A DNA stretch of 64,000 nucleotides from Longimicrobium sp. (lineage in GTDB: Bacteria; Gemmatimonadota; Gemmatimonadetes; Longimicrobiales; Longimicrobiaceae): contig DASVWD010000053.1 in NCBI GenBank assembly GCA_036389795.1, forward strand, positions 1-64,000, written 5' to 3'. The notes under the pieces were generated by a model. The model was not told the origin of the DNA and did not search any database. It saw only the letters and a program-made list of their open reading frames with translations. Position 1 is the stretch's first letter, and each line of letters begins with the position of its first letter. A program made the position numbers and the translations under genes. Shown here piece after piece: positions 26,445-35,125 of the stretch.

Positions 26445-27398
26445 ATGAGCCGCTTCCGCCGCGCCGCCGTTCCCGCCCTGCTCCTCTGCGCCCTGATGTC
26501 GGGGCGCGCGTCCGCCCAGTGCTGGGGCGCCGTCCCCTGCCCGGAGCCGGAGGCGAGGCTCAGCTTCGCGGGCGAGGTGCAGACGGCGGCGATCAACTCG
26601 GCGCTGGGCGGGGTGACGGCGGGGCTCCTGCGCCGGGCGCGCGGCGGCTCGTTCCGCGAGGGGTTCCTGGCGGGCGCGGCGGGCGGCGCGCTGGTGTACG
26701 CGGGAAAACGCGTGGCCGCGGAGCCGTGGGGCGGCGCGGGGCTCCTGGGGCGCGAGGTGGCGGCGGTGGGCTCGTCGGTGGTGTGGAACGCGTCCGCCGG
26801 GCGGGCGCCGCTGGAGCGCGTGGTGCTCCCCGTGGGCCCGGTGCGGCTGTACGTCGAGCGCGGCCCGGGCCCGCGCGTGCGCCCCAAGCTGGACTTCGCC
26901 TCGGCCGCCGCGCTGGCGCTGGTGGCCGCGGCCCCGGGGACGGAGCTGGACTGGGGGGAGAGCCTGTCGGCGGGGGCGCCGATCTTCCGCCGCACGCTGC
27001 CGTACCACGGCGACCAGTGGCAGGGCGAGCACGTGGCGGGGGTGATCAGCTACCGCGCCGAGGACGGCCGCGTGCTGGCGGCGCCCGGCCGCCGCGCCCA
27101 GGTGCTGGCGCACGAGCGGGTGCACGTGATCCAGCACGACCAGGCGTTCCTCTTCTGGAGCGAGCCGGCCGAGCGGGCGCTCCTGGGCCGGAGCCGCCTG
27201 GGCCGCGCCCTCGGCCGGCACGTGGACCTGGGGCTGAACGTGCCGGCGCTCGGCGCCTTCCAGCAGTTCCTCCCCTACCGCGCGCGCCCCTGGGAGCGCG
27301 AGGCCAGCCTGCTGGGCGGCACCGGCGAGGTGGGCGGCCACGGCACCGGTGGCGACGAAGACGGCGACGGCGGCCGCCTCCGCCCCTCGCGGCCTTGA
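26445..27398 (+). CDS. Secreted protein with an HExxH zinc-peptidase motif
   Basis: 317 aa. MSRFRRAAVPALLLCALMSG then RASAQCWG is a signal peptide. Mature sequence has LAHERVHVIQHDQAF near 222-236, containing HERVH (HExxH) followed by IQHD, as in gluzincin-like or DUF4157-type metallopeptidases. AINSALGGVTAGLLRRARGG and GFLAGAAGGALVYAG are hydrophobic Gly-rich stretches that could be membrane contacts. SD GGGGAGGA lies 5 nt before the ATG. The third zinc ligand is not evident, so activity is uncertain. Confidence 0.75.
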   Translation: MSRFRRAAVPALLLCALMSGRASAQCWGAVPCPEPEARLSFAGEVQTAAINSALGGVTAGLLRRARGGSFREGFLAGAAGGALVYAGKRVAAEPWGGAGLLGREVAAVGSSVVWNASAGRAPLERVVLPVGPVRLYVERGPGPRVRPKLDFASAAALALVAAAPGTELDWGESLSAGAPIFRRTLPYHGDQWQGEHVAGVISYRAEDGRVLAAPGRRAQVLAHERVHVIQHDQAFLFWSEPAERALLGRSRLGRALGRHVDLGLNVPALGAFQQFLPYRARPWEREASLLGGTGEVGGHGTGGDEDGDGGRLRPSRP

Positions 27399-27461
27399 CG
27401 GGCCGTCGTCATCGCTTAGCGTATCGTGTCGTCGATCATCCGTTCTTTCGGAGGGTTCTTC

Positions 27462-27679
27462 ATGCTTGCGACGGAGCGGCAGATTCGGAGTGGGCCGAGC
27501 GGCTGCGGGCGGCCGGCTATCCGGTGATCCTCGCCACGCAAGAGCTCCCCGAGGAGCCCGCATACGCATTCACGAGATTGCGTGCCCGGCGCTCGCTGTT
27601 CCGACGCATGGGGGCGATGGTCCGAACCCTTGTGCCGGCGAAAAAGTCCCGCGGACCTGCTTTGGTTCGTGATCTCTGA
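27462..27679 (+). pseudogene. Probable frameshifted small gene
   Basis: GGAGGG followed by ATG at 27462 (MLATERQIRSG...) quickly leads to a poor frame. The frame one base over reads ACDGAADSEWAERLRAAGYP, VILATQELPEEPAYAFTRLR and a basic tail to a stop at 27679, which looks like real protein with normal codon use but has no start codon nearby. The simplest reading is one gene with a frameshift a few codons after the start. Family unknown; either decay or a sequencing error is possible. Confidence 0.4.
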
Positions 27680-27718
27680 CCTATTGGCTGTTACGAGAAG
27701 GCGCAACGATCAGACGAC

Positions 27719-27753
27719 GGGGCCGGGGGGACGCTTCCCCGGCCCCGGCTTTT
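27719..27753 (+). terminator. Rho-independent terminator
   Basis: GGGGCCGGGG / CCCCGGCCCC with an 8-nt loop followed by GGCTTTTTT. It sits 40 bp after the small frame ending at 27679. Confidence 0.9.
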
Positions 27754-27791
27754 TTGGCCCGCCCTTCGCTGCTAGCTTCCTCGCAGGCAGA

Positions 27792-27828
27792 ACTTTCGCA
27801 CTTTCGCACTCACGCACTTTCGCACTTC
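27792..27828 (+). repeat. ACTTTCGC octamer array upstream of the kinase gene
   Basis: Four tandem ACTTTCGC/ACTCACGC units end 29 nt before the kinase start. Sense-oriented like those at 54473, 56597 and 58882. Confidence 0.75.
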
Positions 27829-27857
27829 GGCCAGTGTCCGGCATCCTCGCCCTGCTG

Positions 27858-29537
27858 ATGGGCCGCAGGCTCTGCGACCGCTACCACGTCCACGCTGTGA
27901 TCGGCACGGGCGGGATGGGCGCGGTGTGCCGGGCCACGGACGAGCGGCTGGGGCGCCAGGTGGCGATCAAGGTGCTGACGCTGGCGCCGGGCGACCCCGA
28001 CGAGGCGGCGGTGCTGCGTCAGCGCTTCCACCGCGAGGCGAGGGCGGCGGCGGCGCTGCGGCACCCGAACGTGGTGACGGTGCACGACTTCGGCACCGAC
28101 CCGGCGCTGGGGCTGGACTTCCTGGTGATGGAGTACCTCCCCGGCGAGGACGTGGCCGGCCGCGTCGCGCGCGAGCGCGGGCCGCTGCCGGTGGACGAGG
28201 CGCTGGAGATCTACCGCGAGGCGGCGATGGGGGTGGCGGCCGGGCACCGCGCGGGGCTGGTGCACCGCGACATCAAGCCGCGCAACCTCTTCCTGGTCTC
28301 GGACCCGCAGGGCGGGTGGGAGGTGAAGGTCCTGGACTTCGGGATCGCGCAGCTGCCGCCCTCCACCGAGACGCAGGCGCAGCTCACGCAGGCGCTGTCG
28401 CCGCACACCCCGCGCTACGCCGCCCCCGAGCAGTTCCGCGGCGAGGCGCTCACCCCGGCGTGCGACGTCTACTCGCTCTCCCTCTCCGCGCTGGAGATGC
28501 TGAGCGGGCGCTACCCCGAGGGGGTGAACACCGCGCCCGACGACGCGGTGGCCTCGCGCTGGGTGGGCGAGGTGAACTCGATGCGGCCGGAGCTTCCCGC
28601 CGCGGTGGCCGCCGTGCTGCTCAAGGGCCTCCTGCGCGAGCCCTCGCGCCGCTTCACCGACGCCAACCGCCTGCTCACCGCGCTCGACCGCGCGATGACG
28701 AAGGGGCACGTCACCCTTTCCGGCCTCACCGGCGCGCGGCCCGCCGCGGTCGGCGCGGCCGGCGGCGCAACCGGCGCGGACGAGCGCACCGTGGCCATGC
28801 CGCCGCCACGGCCGGGCGTCCGCGAGCCGCGCTCGTCCGCCTCGGCGACGCCGCCCTCCGCGCCGGCGTTCTCGGTCCCCGTCCCCCCGCCCGTGCTCGC
28901 GCAGCCCGCCCACGGCCCGGCCGCGGGTCCGGCGGCGCCTCCGCAGGCGCAGGACGGGGCGCAGCCGTGCGGGGAAGGGCAGCGGCCGCGGAGGCGGTCG
29001 GGGTTCGTGGCGTGGCTTCTGACGCTGCTCCTCTTCGGCGCGGCGGGGGGCGCGCTGTGGGTGGCGATGAACGGCGACGTGCGGGGTGCGCCCGGCCGCG
29101 TGAGGCCCGACGCGCCGCCGGATGCCGAGGTCCTGCTCACCGAGCCGGTGGTGATGCGGCGGATCGCGCGCGACGAGGCGGAGCGGGTGGAGCGCGTACT
29201 GGGCTCCGTCCGGGGTGACGCGCTCTACGTGGTGGTGCTGGCCTCCTTCGCCCCGGCGCAGCACGGCGAGGCGGCGGAGATGGCGGAGCGGCTGCGGGGC
29301 CAGGGCTACCAGGTGGGGGTGGCGAACAGCCTGGTCTATCCCGAGCTGAGCGACGACTGGCTGGCGGTGGTCGCCGGCCCGTACCGGGACCGCGGCCGCG
29401 CGGAGACCCTCCTCCCCGAGCTGCGCGAGCGCGTCCGCCCGGACGCCTTCTTCAAGCGGGTGACGTTCCGGTCTCCCGACTCCGACGGCCCCCGCCCCGA
29501 CGGCAGGGCGCCCGCCCCTCCCACGGAGCTCCCGTGA
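27858..29537 (+). CDS. Serine/threonine protein kinase with TM helix and SPOR-like C-terminus
   Basis: 559 aa. An N-terminal Hanks-type kinase: GTGGMGAVCRATDERL (P-loop, near 16-31), VAIKVL (catalytic Lys), HRDIKPRNLFL (near 135-145) and DFGIAQLP (near 160), with AAPEQFRGE in place of APE. After a Pro/Ala-rich linker comes one transmembrane helix (about 382-402, AWLLTLLLFGAAGGALWVAM) and an extracytoplasmic domain with YVVVLASFAPAQHGEAAEMA and DDWLAVVAGPYRDRGRAETL, a SPOR-like cell-wall-binding signature. The layout is that of PASTA/PknB-type sensors with a different sensor. An in-frame GTG at 27834 is possible but ATG 27858 is preferred. The GTG of an overlapping frame starts inside its stop. 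Confidence 0.92.
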   Translation: MGRRLCDRYHVHAVIGTGGMGAVCRATDERLGRQVAIKVLTLAPGDPDEAAVLRQRFHREARAAAALRHPNVVTVHDFGTDPALGLDFLVMEYLPGEDVAGRVARERGPLPVDEALEIYREAAMGVAAGHRAGLVHRDIKPRNLFLVSDPQGGWEVKVLDFGIAQLPPSTETQAQLTQALSPHTPRYAAPEQFRGEALTPACDVYSLSLSALEMLSGRYPEGVNTAPDDAVASRWVGEVNSMRPELPAAVAAVLLKGLLREPSRRFTDANRLLTALDRAMTKGHVTLSGLTGARPAAVGAAGGATGADERTVAMPPPRPGVREPRSSASATPPSAPAFSVPVPPPVLAQPAHGPAAGPAAPPQAQDGAQPCGEGQRPRRRSGFVAWLLTLLLFGAAGGALWVAMNGDVRGAPGRVRPDAPPDAEVLLTEPVVMRRIARDEAERVERVLGSVRGDALYVVVLASFAPAQHGEAAEMAERLRGQGYQVGVANSLVYPELSDDWLAVVAGPYRDRGRAETLLPELRERVRPDAFFKRVTFRSPDSDGPRPDGRAPAPPTELP

Positions 29538-29593
29538 CGGCGGATGCGCGAGCACGGGATCGAGCGGACCAGGACCGACACGGCGGAGGCCGC

Positions 29594-30352
29594 GTGAGCC
29601 GGGCGAAGGGCGGCTGGTGGGAGGACTACTTCGACGAGACGTTCGTCGAGATCTACCGCGACTTCCTGACGCCCGAGCGCACCGAGCGCGAGGTCGCGGG
29701 CTTGAGGGAGATGGTCTCCCTGCCGCCCGGCGCGGAGGTGCTCGACCTGGCCTGCGGCTGGGGGCGGCACTCCGTCGCCCTGGCCCGCGCCGGCTGCCGG
29801 GTGACGGGGCTCGACCGGTCCGAGACGCTGCTGGCGCGGGCGAGGAAGCGCGCGGAAGCCGCGGACGTGGCGGTCGACTTCGTGCGCGGCGACATGCGCG
29901 AGGTGCCGTGGACGGGGCGCTTCGACGCGGTGCTCTCGCTCTACTCGTCGCTCGGCTACTGGCTCTCGGACGAGGAGGACCTGCGCGTGCTGCGGGGCGC
30001 GCGCGCCGCGCTCGGGCCGGAGGGCTGCTTCGTGCTGGAGACCATGCACCGCGACCACATCGTGGGCGGCTTCGCCGAGCGCGACTGGTGGGAGACGGAG
30101 GGCGGCGCCACGGTGTGGGTGGAGCGCGAGTTCGACGCGGTGGAGGGCGTCAGCCGCGAGTGGACGCGCTGGAGCAAGGGGAAGCGGACCGGCGAGAAGT
30201 ACCACGAGCTGCGCATCCGCACCGCCACCGAGTGGGACCGCCTCCTGCGCGCCGCCGGCCTCGTCCCGGTCGACTGGTACGGCGACTGGGAGCTGGCCCC
30301 CTTCGTCCACACCTCCGAAGACCTGATCGTCGTCTGCCGGCGGGGTGACTGA
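29594..30352 (+). CDS. Class I SAM-dependent methyltransferase
   Basis: 252 aa from GTG 29594, preceded by GGCGGAGG; an in-frame GTG at 29534 overlapping the kinase stop is an alternative. VLDLACGWGRHSVALARAG (near 49-67) is motif I (D-x-x-C-G-x-G), then VTGLDRSETLLARARKRAEA (motif II with GLD) and VDFVRGDMREVPW (motif III). FDAVLSLYSSLGYW is motif IV. Substrate unknown; a small-molecule methyltransferase is likely. It belongs to the kinase transcription unit. Confidence 0.88.
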   Translation: MSRAKGGWWEDYFDETFVEIYRDFLTPERTEREVAGLREMVSLPPGAEVLDLACGWGRHSVALARAGCRVTGLDRSETLLARARKRAEAADVAVDFVRGDMREVPWTGRFDAVLSLYSSLGYWLSDEEDLRVLRGARAALGPEGCFVLETMHRDHIVGGFAERDWWETEGGATVWVEREFDAVEGVSREWTRWSKGKRTGEKYHELRIRTATEWDRLLRAAGLVPVDWYGDWELAPFVHTSEDLIVVCRRGD

Positions 30353-30359
30353 GTCCACG

Positions 30360-30698
30360 ATGAGCTGGTATCCCGTCGACGACGGCGCGACCCTCGGCAC
30401 CGGCGGCAGCGAGGACGGCGTGATCGTCCGCGACGACGAGCACGGCCTAGGCGCGCGGATCACGCTGGAGGAAGGCGGCGGCATCGCCCCGTTTTCCATC
30501 ACCTGCGGCGTCTACGGCTGGATGGTGCACACCCGCTTCTTCTCCACGCGCGAGGAAGCCGACGCCGCGTACGAGGCGATGCAGGCCGACCTGGCCGCGA
30601 TCCTCGCCCGCATCCCGAACGTGGACGATCCCGACGCCGACGCGAACCTGCACGCAGTCGGCGAGATCATCAGCGACTTCGTCGACCGGCATCCCTGA
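30360..30698 (+). CDS. Short hypothetical protein downstream of the methyltransferase
   Basis: 112 aa: MSWYPVDDGATLGTGGSEDG, then ARITLEEGGGIAPFSITCGV and a helical end (REEADAAYEAMQADLAAILA). It begins 7 bp after the methyltransferase stop. A GTG at 30345 would add five residues. The pattern is that of small acidic cytoplasmic proteins found singly in this group; it may accompany the kinase or methyltransferase. No family recognised. Confidence 0.65.
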   Translation: MSWYPVDDGATLGTGGSEDGVIVRDDEHGLGARITLEEGGGIAPFSITCGVYGWMVHTRFFSTREEADAAYEAMQADLAAILARIPNVDDPDADANLHAVGEIISDFVDRHP

Positions 30699-30950
30699 GC
30701 GACCGGTCGCCTGCGCGTACGGATCGCAGTCAGCCTCGCCCGCATGGCCGGCTCCGCGCGCGGGCACCTGAACACGTGCAGGAGCCGGGAGTCCGCGAAG
30801 GCGGACTTCGTGTGGTTATTGCCGCGAATTCATTCGCCCGGTCCCCCACCTCACCCTCCCGGCACCTCGCTTGCCGCAGGCCAGCGCGGCGTCTATGTTT
30901 CGCCGTCTTCGCCTTATGTGCGGTTTCCCATCATCGAAGCACGGAAGCAC

Positions 30951-31379
30951 ATGCCTGAACGGAAGATCCGGGTGCTGGTCGCCAAGCCCGGGCTGGACGG
31001 CCACGACCGCGGCGCCAAGGTGATCGCCGCCGCGCTGCGCGACGCCGGGATGGAGGTCATCTACACGGGGCTCCACCAGACGCCCGAGATGGTGGTCAAC
31101 GCCGCCATCCAGGAAGACGTGGACGTGGTGGCCATGTCCATCCTCTCCGGCGCGCACATGACGCTCTTCCCTCGCGTGAAGGAGCTGCTGGAGGCCGAGG
31201 GCGCCGACCACATCCTGATCACCGGCGGCGGGATCATCCCCGAGGAAGACATGCGGGCGCTGGAGGCGCAGGGGATCGGCCGGCTCTTCGGCCCCGGCAC
31301 CCCGACGTCGGCCGCCGTGGAGTACATCCGCTCCTGGTTCGCCGAGCACGGCCGCGACCGCGAGATGGTGGAGCGGTGA
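30951..31379 (+). CDS. B12-binding subunit of a methylmalonyl-CoA-mutase-type enzyme
   Basis: 142 aa with the full B12-binding domain: [20 protein letters not shown] (DxHxxG, near 9-28), ETVVNAA-like [15 protein letters not shown] (SxL, near 58-70), [17 protein letters not shown] (GG) and [15 protein letters not shown]. These are the corrinoid-binding residues of the mutase small or C-terminal subunit. The matching large catalytic subunit is not in the window. Its stop overlaps the carboxylase GTG start (GTGA), so the two are translated together. This suggests a propionyl-CoA to succinyl-CoA route or a related acyl-CoA mutase. Confidence 0.9.
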   Translation: MPERKIRVLVAKPGLDGHDRGAKVIAAALRDAGMEVIYTGLHQTPEMVVNAAIQEDVDVVAMSILSGAHMTLFPRVKELLEAEGADHILITGGGIIPEEDMRALEAQGIGRLFGPGTPTSAAVEYIRSWFAEHGRDREMVER

Positions 31380-33022
31380 GCACGACCGCCCCCCCGCCCC
31401 AGGCCGCCGCGCCCGCGGAGTCCCGCGCCCGCGTGCTCGCCCGCGAGGTGGCCGAGCTGGAGGCGCGCCTGCGCCAGGGCGGCGGACCGAAGCGCATCGA
31501 GAAGCAGCACGCCGACGGCAAGCTCACCGCGCGCGAGCGCATCGGGCTGCTGCTGGACCCGCGCACCCGCTTCCAGGAGATCGGCCTCCTGGTGGCCTAC
31601 GACCGGTACGACGGGCAGGCGCCGGCCGCCGGGGTGGTCACCGGGATCGGCACCGTGGCGGGGCGCGAGGTGGTGGTGGTCGCCAACGACGCCACCGTGA
31701 AGGCGGGCTCGTGGTGGCCCGAGACCATCACCAAGATGCTCCGGGCGCAGGAAGCGGCCATGCGCTGCCGGGTGCCGATCGTGTACCTGGTCGACAGCGC
31801 GGGGGTGAACCTGCCGTACCAGGGCGGCGTCTTCCCCGGGCAGTACGGCGCCAGCCGCATCTTCTACTACAACTCCATCATGCGGCGCTACCTGAAGGTG
31901 CCGCAGATCGCCGCGGTGATGGGGCCGTGCATCGCCGGCGGGGCGTACCTGCCGGCGCTCTCCGACGTGATCCTGATGGTGGAGGGCACCAGCTTCATGG
32001 GCCTCGGCGGGCCCAACCTGGTGAAGGGCGCCACCGGGCAGACCACCGACGCCGAGACGCTGGGCGGCGCCTGGACGCACAACGCCATCAGCGGCGTGGC
32101 CCACTACCGCGTCGCCGACGACCGCGCCTGCATCTCGAAGATCCGCGACCTGGTGCGCGAGCTGCCGCGCCACCCCACCGCGCTGAACGTGGACGAGCCG
32201 GTGTCGCCGCTCCGGCCCGAGACGGACCTCTACCAGATCCTCCCGGAAGACCACCGGCAGCCGTACGACACCCGCGCGCTCCTCTCGTGCATCCTGGACG
32301 CGGGCGACCTGGACGAGTTCCAGGCCGACCACGCCCCGGAGATGATCTGCGGCACCGCCCGGGTCGGCGGCATCCCCGTCGGCGTGATCGCCAACGCGCG
32401 GGGGATGCTGAAGGACCCGCACGGGGGGCCGCCCAAGTTCGGGGGCATCGTCTACGCCGACAGCGCCGACAAGGTGGCGTACTTCATCGAGACCATGAGC
32501 CGCCACGGCACGCCGCTGCTGTTCGTGCAGGACGTGTCGGGCTTCATGGTGGGCACCGAGGCCGAGCACTCGGGGATCATCCGCGCCGGCGCCCGCTTCG
32601 TGGAGGCGATGGCCACGGCGACGGTGCCGAAGATCGTGCTGACGGTGAACCACGCCTCGGGGGCGGGCTACTACGCCATGGCGGGGCAGGGCTTCGACCC
32701 CGACTTCATCTTCACCTGGCCCACGGGGCGGATGGGGGTGATGGAGGGCGACAGCGCGGTGATGGCGCTCTTCAGCGCGCAGCTCGACGAGCTGAAGAAG
32801 GCGGGGAAGCAGCCCGACGCTGAGCTGCAGGCGAAGATCGACGCCGTGCGCGCCGACTACGACCGCCAGCTCGACGCGCGCTACGCCGCCGCGCGCGGCT
32901 TCGTGGACGCGGTGGTGCTCCCCGAGGAGACGCGCGCCGCGCTGTCGCTGGCGCTGCGCACCGCCATCAACAACCCGGGCCCGCACCTGGGCGCCTTCGT
33001 CCTGCCGCCGCACCTGACCTGA
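31376..33022 (+). CDS. Acyl-CoA carboxylase carboxyltransferase (beta) subunit
   Basis: 548 aa, GTG start in the stop of the mutase subunit gene. It has the carboxyltransferase crotonase-like tandem domains: [60 protein letters not shown] near 132-151, [19 protein letters not shown] near 178-196, then [34 protein letters not shown] and [17 protein letters not shown]. This pattern fits MCC/geranyl-CoA or propionyl-CoA carboxylase beta. No biotin carboxylase is in the window, so the alpha subunit must lie elsewhere. Next to the mutase subunit, propionyl-CoA carboxylation is the favoured role; the AtuA gene downstream would also fit acyclic-terpene or methylcrotonyl-CoA breakdown. Its 3' end is duplicated at 33633. 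Confidence 0.93.
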   Translation: MSTTAPPPQAAAPAESRARVLAREVAELEARLRQGGGPKRIEKQHADGKLTARERIGLLLDPRTRFQEIGLLVAYDRYDGQAPAAGVVTGIGTVAGREVVVVANDATVKAGSWWPETITKMLRAQEAAMRCRVPIVYLVDSAGVNLPYQGGVFPGQYGASRIFYYNSIMRRYLKVPQIAAVMGPCIAGGAYLPALSDVILMVEGTSFMGLGGPNLVKGATGQTTDAETLGGAWTHNAISGVAHYRVADDRACISKIRDLVRELPRHPTALNVDEPVSPLRPETDLYQILPEDHRQPYDTRALLSCILDAGDLDEFQADHAPEMICGTARVGGIPVGVIANARGMLKDPHGGPPKFGGIVYADSADKVAYFIETMSRHGTPLLFVQDVSGFMVGTEAEHSGIIRAGARFVEAMATATVPKIVLTVNHASGAGYYAMAGQGFDPDFIFTWPTGRMGVMEGDSAVMALFSAQLDELKKAGKQPDAELQAKIDAVRADYDRQLDARYAAARGFVDAVVLPEETRAALSLALRTAINNPGPHLGAFVLPPHLT

Positions 33023-33027
33023 GGAGG
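32972..33027. repeat. 56-bp direct repeat: carboxylase 3' end, first copy
   Basis: The 3' end of the carboxylase gene through the GAGGAGG before the first Uma2 start. A copy with one deletion and two or three substitutions is at 33633-33687, starting about 660 bp downstream. Confidence 0.9.
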
Positions 33028-33031
33028 GATC

Positions 33032-33610
33032 ATGGCCGTGCAATTCGCCATGCCCCACCGGTTCACGGTGGAGGAGTTCCAGCGGATGGGGGAGACAGGC
33101 ATCCTGTCGCCGGAAGACCGTGTCGAGCTGATTGAGGGAGAGATCGTTGAAATGACGCCGGTGGGGAGCCGACACGTTTCGTGTGTGATGGACCTCGACG
33201 ACTTCTTTCGCGAGGTCGTCGGGAAGGAGATCAGGATCTCGGTGCAGAATCCGCTCGTCCTCGAGGGCTCCCATCCTCACCCGGACGTAGCGCTTCTCCG
33301 CCGCCGCGCGGAGGGGTATGCGGGTGGTCTTCCGACTCCCGCGGACTGTCTGCTGGTCGTAGAGGTGGCCGATGCCACGGTACTCTACGACCGCAACGTC
33401 AAGAGCCGAATGTACGCGCGCGCGGGGATCCCCGAGTACTGGGTCGTGGACCTCCCCCGCAACACGGTCGCGGTGCACCAGTCTCCGCAGGGCGGCGAGT
33501 ATGTGGAAGTCGAGGAGTATGGATACGGAGAGGCGTGGATCTCGCCGGCGCTGGGTGGGCGTGAGGTTCGCGTGGAAGACGTGCTGCGGCCGCATCCAGC
33601 CGGAGGTTAA
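33032..33610 (+). CDS. Uma2-family putative endonuclease, copy 1
   Basis: 192 aa, 9 bp after the carboxylase, with GAGGAGG. Uma2 proteins have a PD-(D/E)xK restriction-endonuclease-like fold. Here: RFTVEEFQRMGETGILSPED, EIVEMTPVGSRHVSC, then HPDVALLRRR, LVVEVADATVLYDRNVKSRM (catalytic Asp, Glu and Lys) and YARAGIPEYWVVDLPRN. It is somewhat lower in GC than its neighbours. It is one of three tandem copies; role in cells unknown. Confidence 0.88.
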   Translation: MAVQFAMPHRFTVEEFQRMGETGILSPEDRVELIEGEIVEMTPVGSRHVSCVMDLDDFFREVVGKEIRISVQNPLVLEGSHPHPDVALLRRRAEGYAGGLPTPADCLLVVEVADATVLYDRNVKSRMYARAGIPEYWVVDLPRNTVAVHQSPQGGEYVEVEEYGYGEAWISPALGGREVRVEDVLRPHPAGG

Positions 33611-33632
33611 AGGCGTGTGCTTGACCTGTGGC

Positions 33633-33687
33633 AATCCGGGCCCGCACCTGGCGCCTTCGTCCTGCCGCCGCACCTGACGTGAGGAGG
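33633..33687. repeat. Direct repeat of the carboxylase 3' end, second copy
   Basis: Non-coding copy of 32972-33027, including the translation-initiation GAGGAGG now used by Uma2 copy 2. Single-base deletion in GCACCTGG breaks the former frame. Confidence 0.9.
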
Positions 33688-33692
33688 CGAGC

Positions 33693-34268
33693 ATGTCCGT
33701 CCAGCACGCCCGGCACCATCGCTTCACCGTCGACGAGTTCCACCGCATGGCGGAGACGGGCATCCTGTCTCCGGAAGATCGCGTCGAGCTCATCAACGGG
33801 GAGATCGTCGAGATGACCCCGGTCGGTCCGCGTCACGCCGCGTGTGCCAAGTGGCTCGAGATCTGGCTGGAGAAGCTGCTCGGGACCGACGTTCTCATCC
33901 GGGGTCAAATGCCGATCCCCCTCGAGTCCCAGGAGCCGTATCCAGACGTCGCCGTCGTGCGCTGGCGGGACGACCTGTACGTACAGGCGCATCCCACGCC
34001 GGCGGACACGCTGCTGCTGATCGAGGTCTCGGACACCACGGTGCTGTACGACCGCAACGTCAAGAGTGAGATGTACGCCCGGGCCGGGATCGGGGAGTTC
34101 TGGCTGGTCGATCTCACGCGGGACGCGGTCGTCGTGTTCCGCTCCCCCGAATCGGGCCGATACACGGACGTGCACGACTATCGGCGTGGTCAAGCGTGGA
34201 CCTCTCCCGCGCTGGGTGGACGAGAGGTGCGTGTGGAGGATGTGCTGGGGCCGGCGGCGCGCGGCTGA
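33693..34268 (+). CDS. Uma2-family putative endonuclease, copy 2
   Basis: 191 aa. Close paralogue of copies 1 and 3: RFTVDEFHRMAETGILSPED, EIVEMTPVGPRHAAC, YPDVAVVRWR, LLLIEVSDTTVLYDRNVKSEM, ARAGIGEFWLVDLTRD. The PD-(D/E)xK residues are kept. The sequence just before it is a decayed copy of the carboxylase 3' end, which dates the duplication to an event spanning that junction. Probably translated from the reused GAGGAGG 5 nt upstream. Confidence 0.88.
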   Translation: MSVQHARHHRFTVDEFHRMAETGILSPEDRVELINGEIVEMTPVGPRHAACAKWLEIWLEKLLGTDVLIRGQMPIPLESQEPYPDVAVVRWRDDLYVQAHPTPADTLLLIEVSDTTVLYDRNVKSEMYARAGIGEFWLVDLTRDAVVVFRSPESGRYTDVHDYRRGQAWTSPALGGREVRVEDVLGPAARG

Positions 34269-34318
34269 CCCGGGTGCGCATCGTTTTCAAGCCGGACCCT
34301 GTAGTCGAGGAGGAAACC

Positions 34319-35002
34319 ATGGCTGTTCAGTTCGTACAGCCGCATCGGTTCAGCGTGGACCAGTACGTTCGCATGACGGAGATCGGTGTGCTCCCGGAGC
34401 ACGGGACCGAGCTGATCGATGGGGTCGTGGTCAGCGGGACGCGTCCCTTCCGGTTCACGTCTGCCGACTTCCACCGTCTCGCGGAAGCTGGAATCCTGTC
34501 CGAGGACGACCGTGTCGAACTGTTCGACGGTGAGATCATCGAGATGACCCCGGTCGGAAGCCGTCACGCGTCGTGCGTGAGCCGGCTGGCGCGAATGCTC
34601 ATTGCCCGTGCGGGTGACCACATCGTACGCGTCCAGGATCCCGTCCACGTGGATGAGGGTGAGGACCCGCAACCCGATCTGGCGGTCGTTCGCGCGCGGG
34701 ACGACGAGTACGAAGACTCGCATCCGGTAGCGGCGGACGTGCTCCTGCTGGTCGAGGTGGCGGACACGTCAGTCCTGTTCGACCGCACTGCCAAAACTGA
34801 GCGATATGCCGCAGCGGGTATCCCAGAACTCTGGCTTGTTGACCTCACGCGGGACGTGATTGTGGTCTCTCTCGTGCCGATTGGAGGGCAGTTCGGCTCC
34901 GTCCGTGAGTTCAGGCGCGGGGATTGGTGGCACTCGCCTGCCCTCGGCGGCAGCGAGATCCAAGTGGACGACGTGCTCGGCCGTGGGCGGCCGAGGCGCT
35001 GA
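34319..35002 (+). CDS. Uma2-family putative endonuclease, copy 3, with duplicated N-terminus
   Basis: 227 aa from ATG 34319. It opens with a short Uma2-like start (HRFSVDQYVRMTEIGVLPEH then ELIDGVVV) and then begins again (FRFTSADFHRLAEAGILSED, EIIEMTPVGSRHASC). The rest has QPDLAVVRARDDEY, LLLVEVADTSVLFDRTAKTER and AGIPELWLVDLTRD, with all key acidic and Lys residues. The extra 35 N-terminal residues look like a partial internal duplication. SD GAGGAGG is present. Downstream flank at 34998-35034 resembles the spacer at 34263-34300. Confidence 0.85.
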   Translation: MAVQFVQPHRFSVDQYVRMTEIGVLPEHGTELIDGVVVSGTRPFRFTSADFHRLAEAGILSEDDRVELFDGEIIEMTPVGSRHASCVSRLARMLIARAGDHIVRVQDPVHVDEGEDPQPDLAVVRARDDEYEDSHPVAADVLLLVEVADTSVLFDRTAKTERYAAAGIPELWLVDLTRDVIVVSLVPIGGQFGSVREFRRGDWWHSPALGGSEIQVDDVLGRGRPRR

Positions 35003-35125
35003 CCGGGTGCGCATAGCCTTCACGCCGGTCCATTCGATGCTGTGCGGCTCGAGACGAGGTGCTGCGCGAGCGGCACCTCGAATTGCTGAGGACGGGCCTG
35101 GTCTGACCAAACGACACGGAGCCGG

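Noticed and set aside
31061-33796. 911-codon minus-strand frame over the carboxylase
   Set aside because: Composition is an antisense artefact; the plus strand encodes a clear carboxyltransferase.
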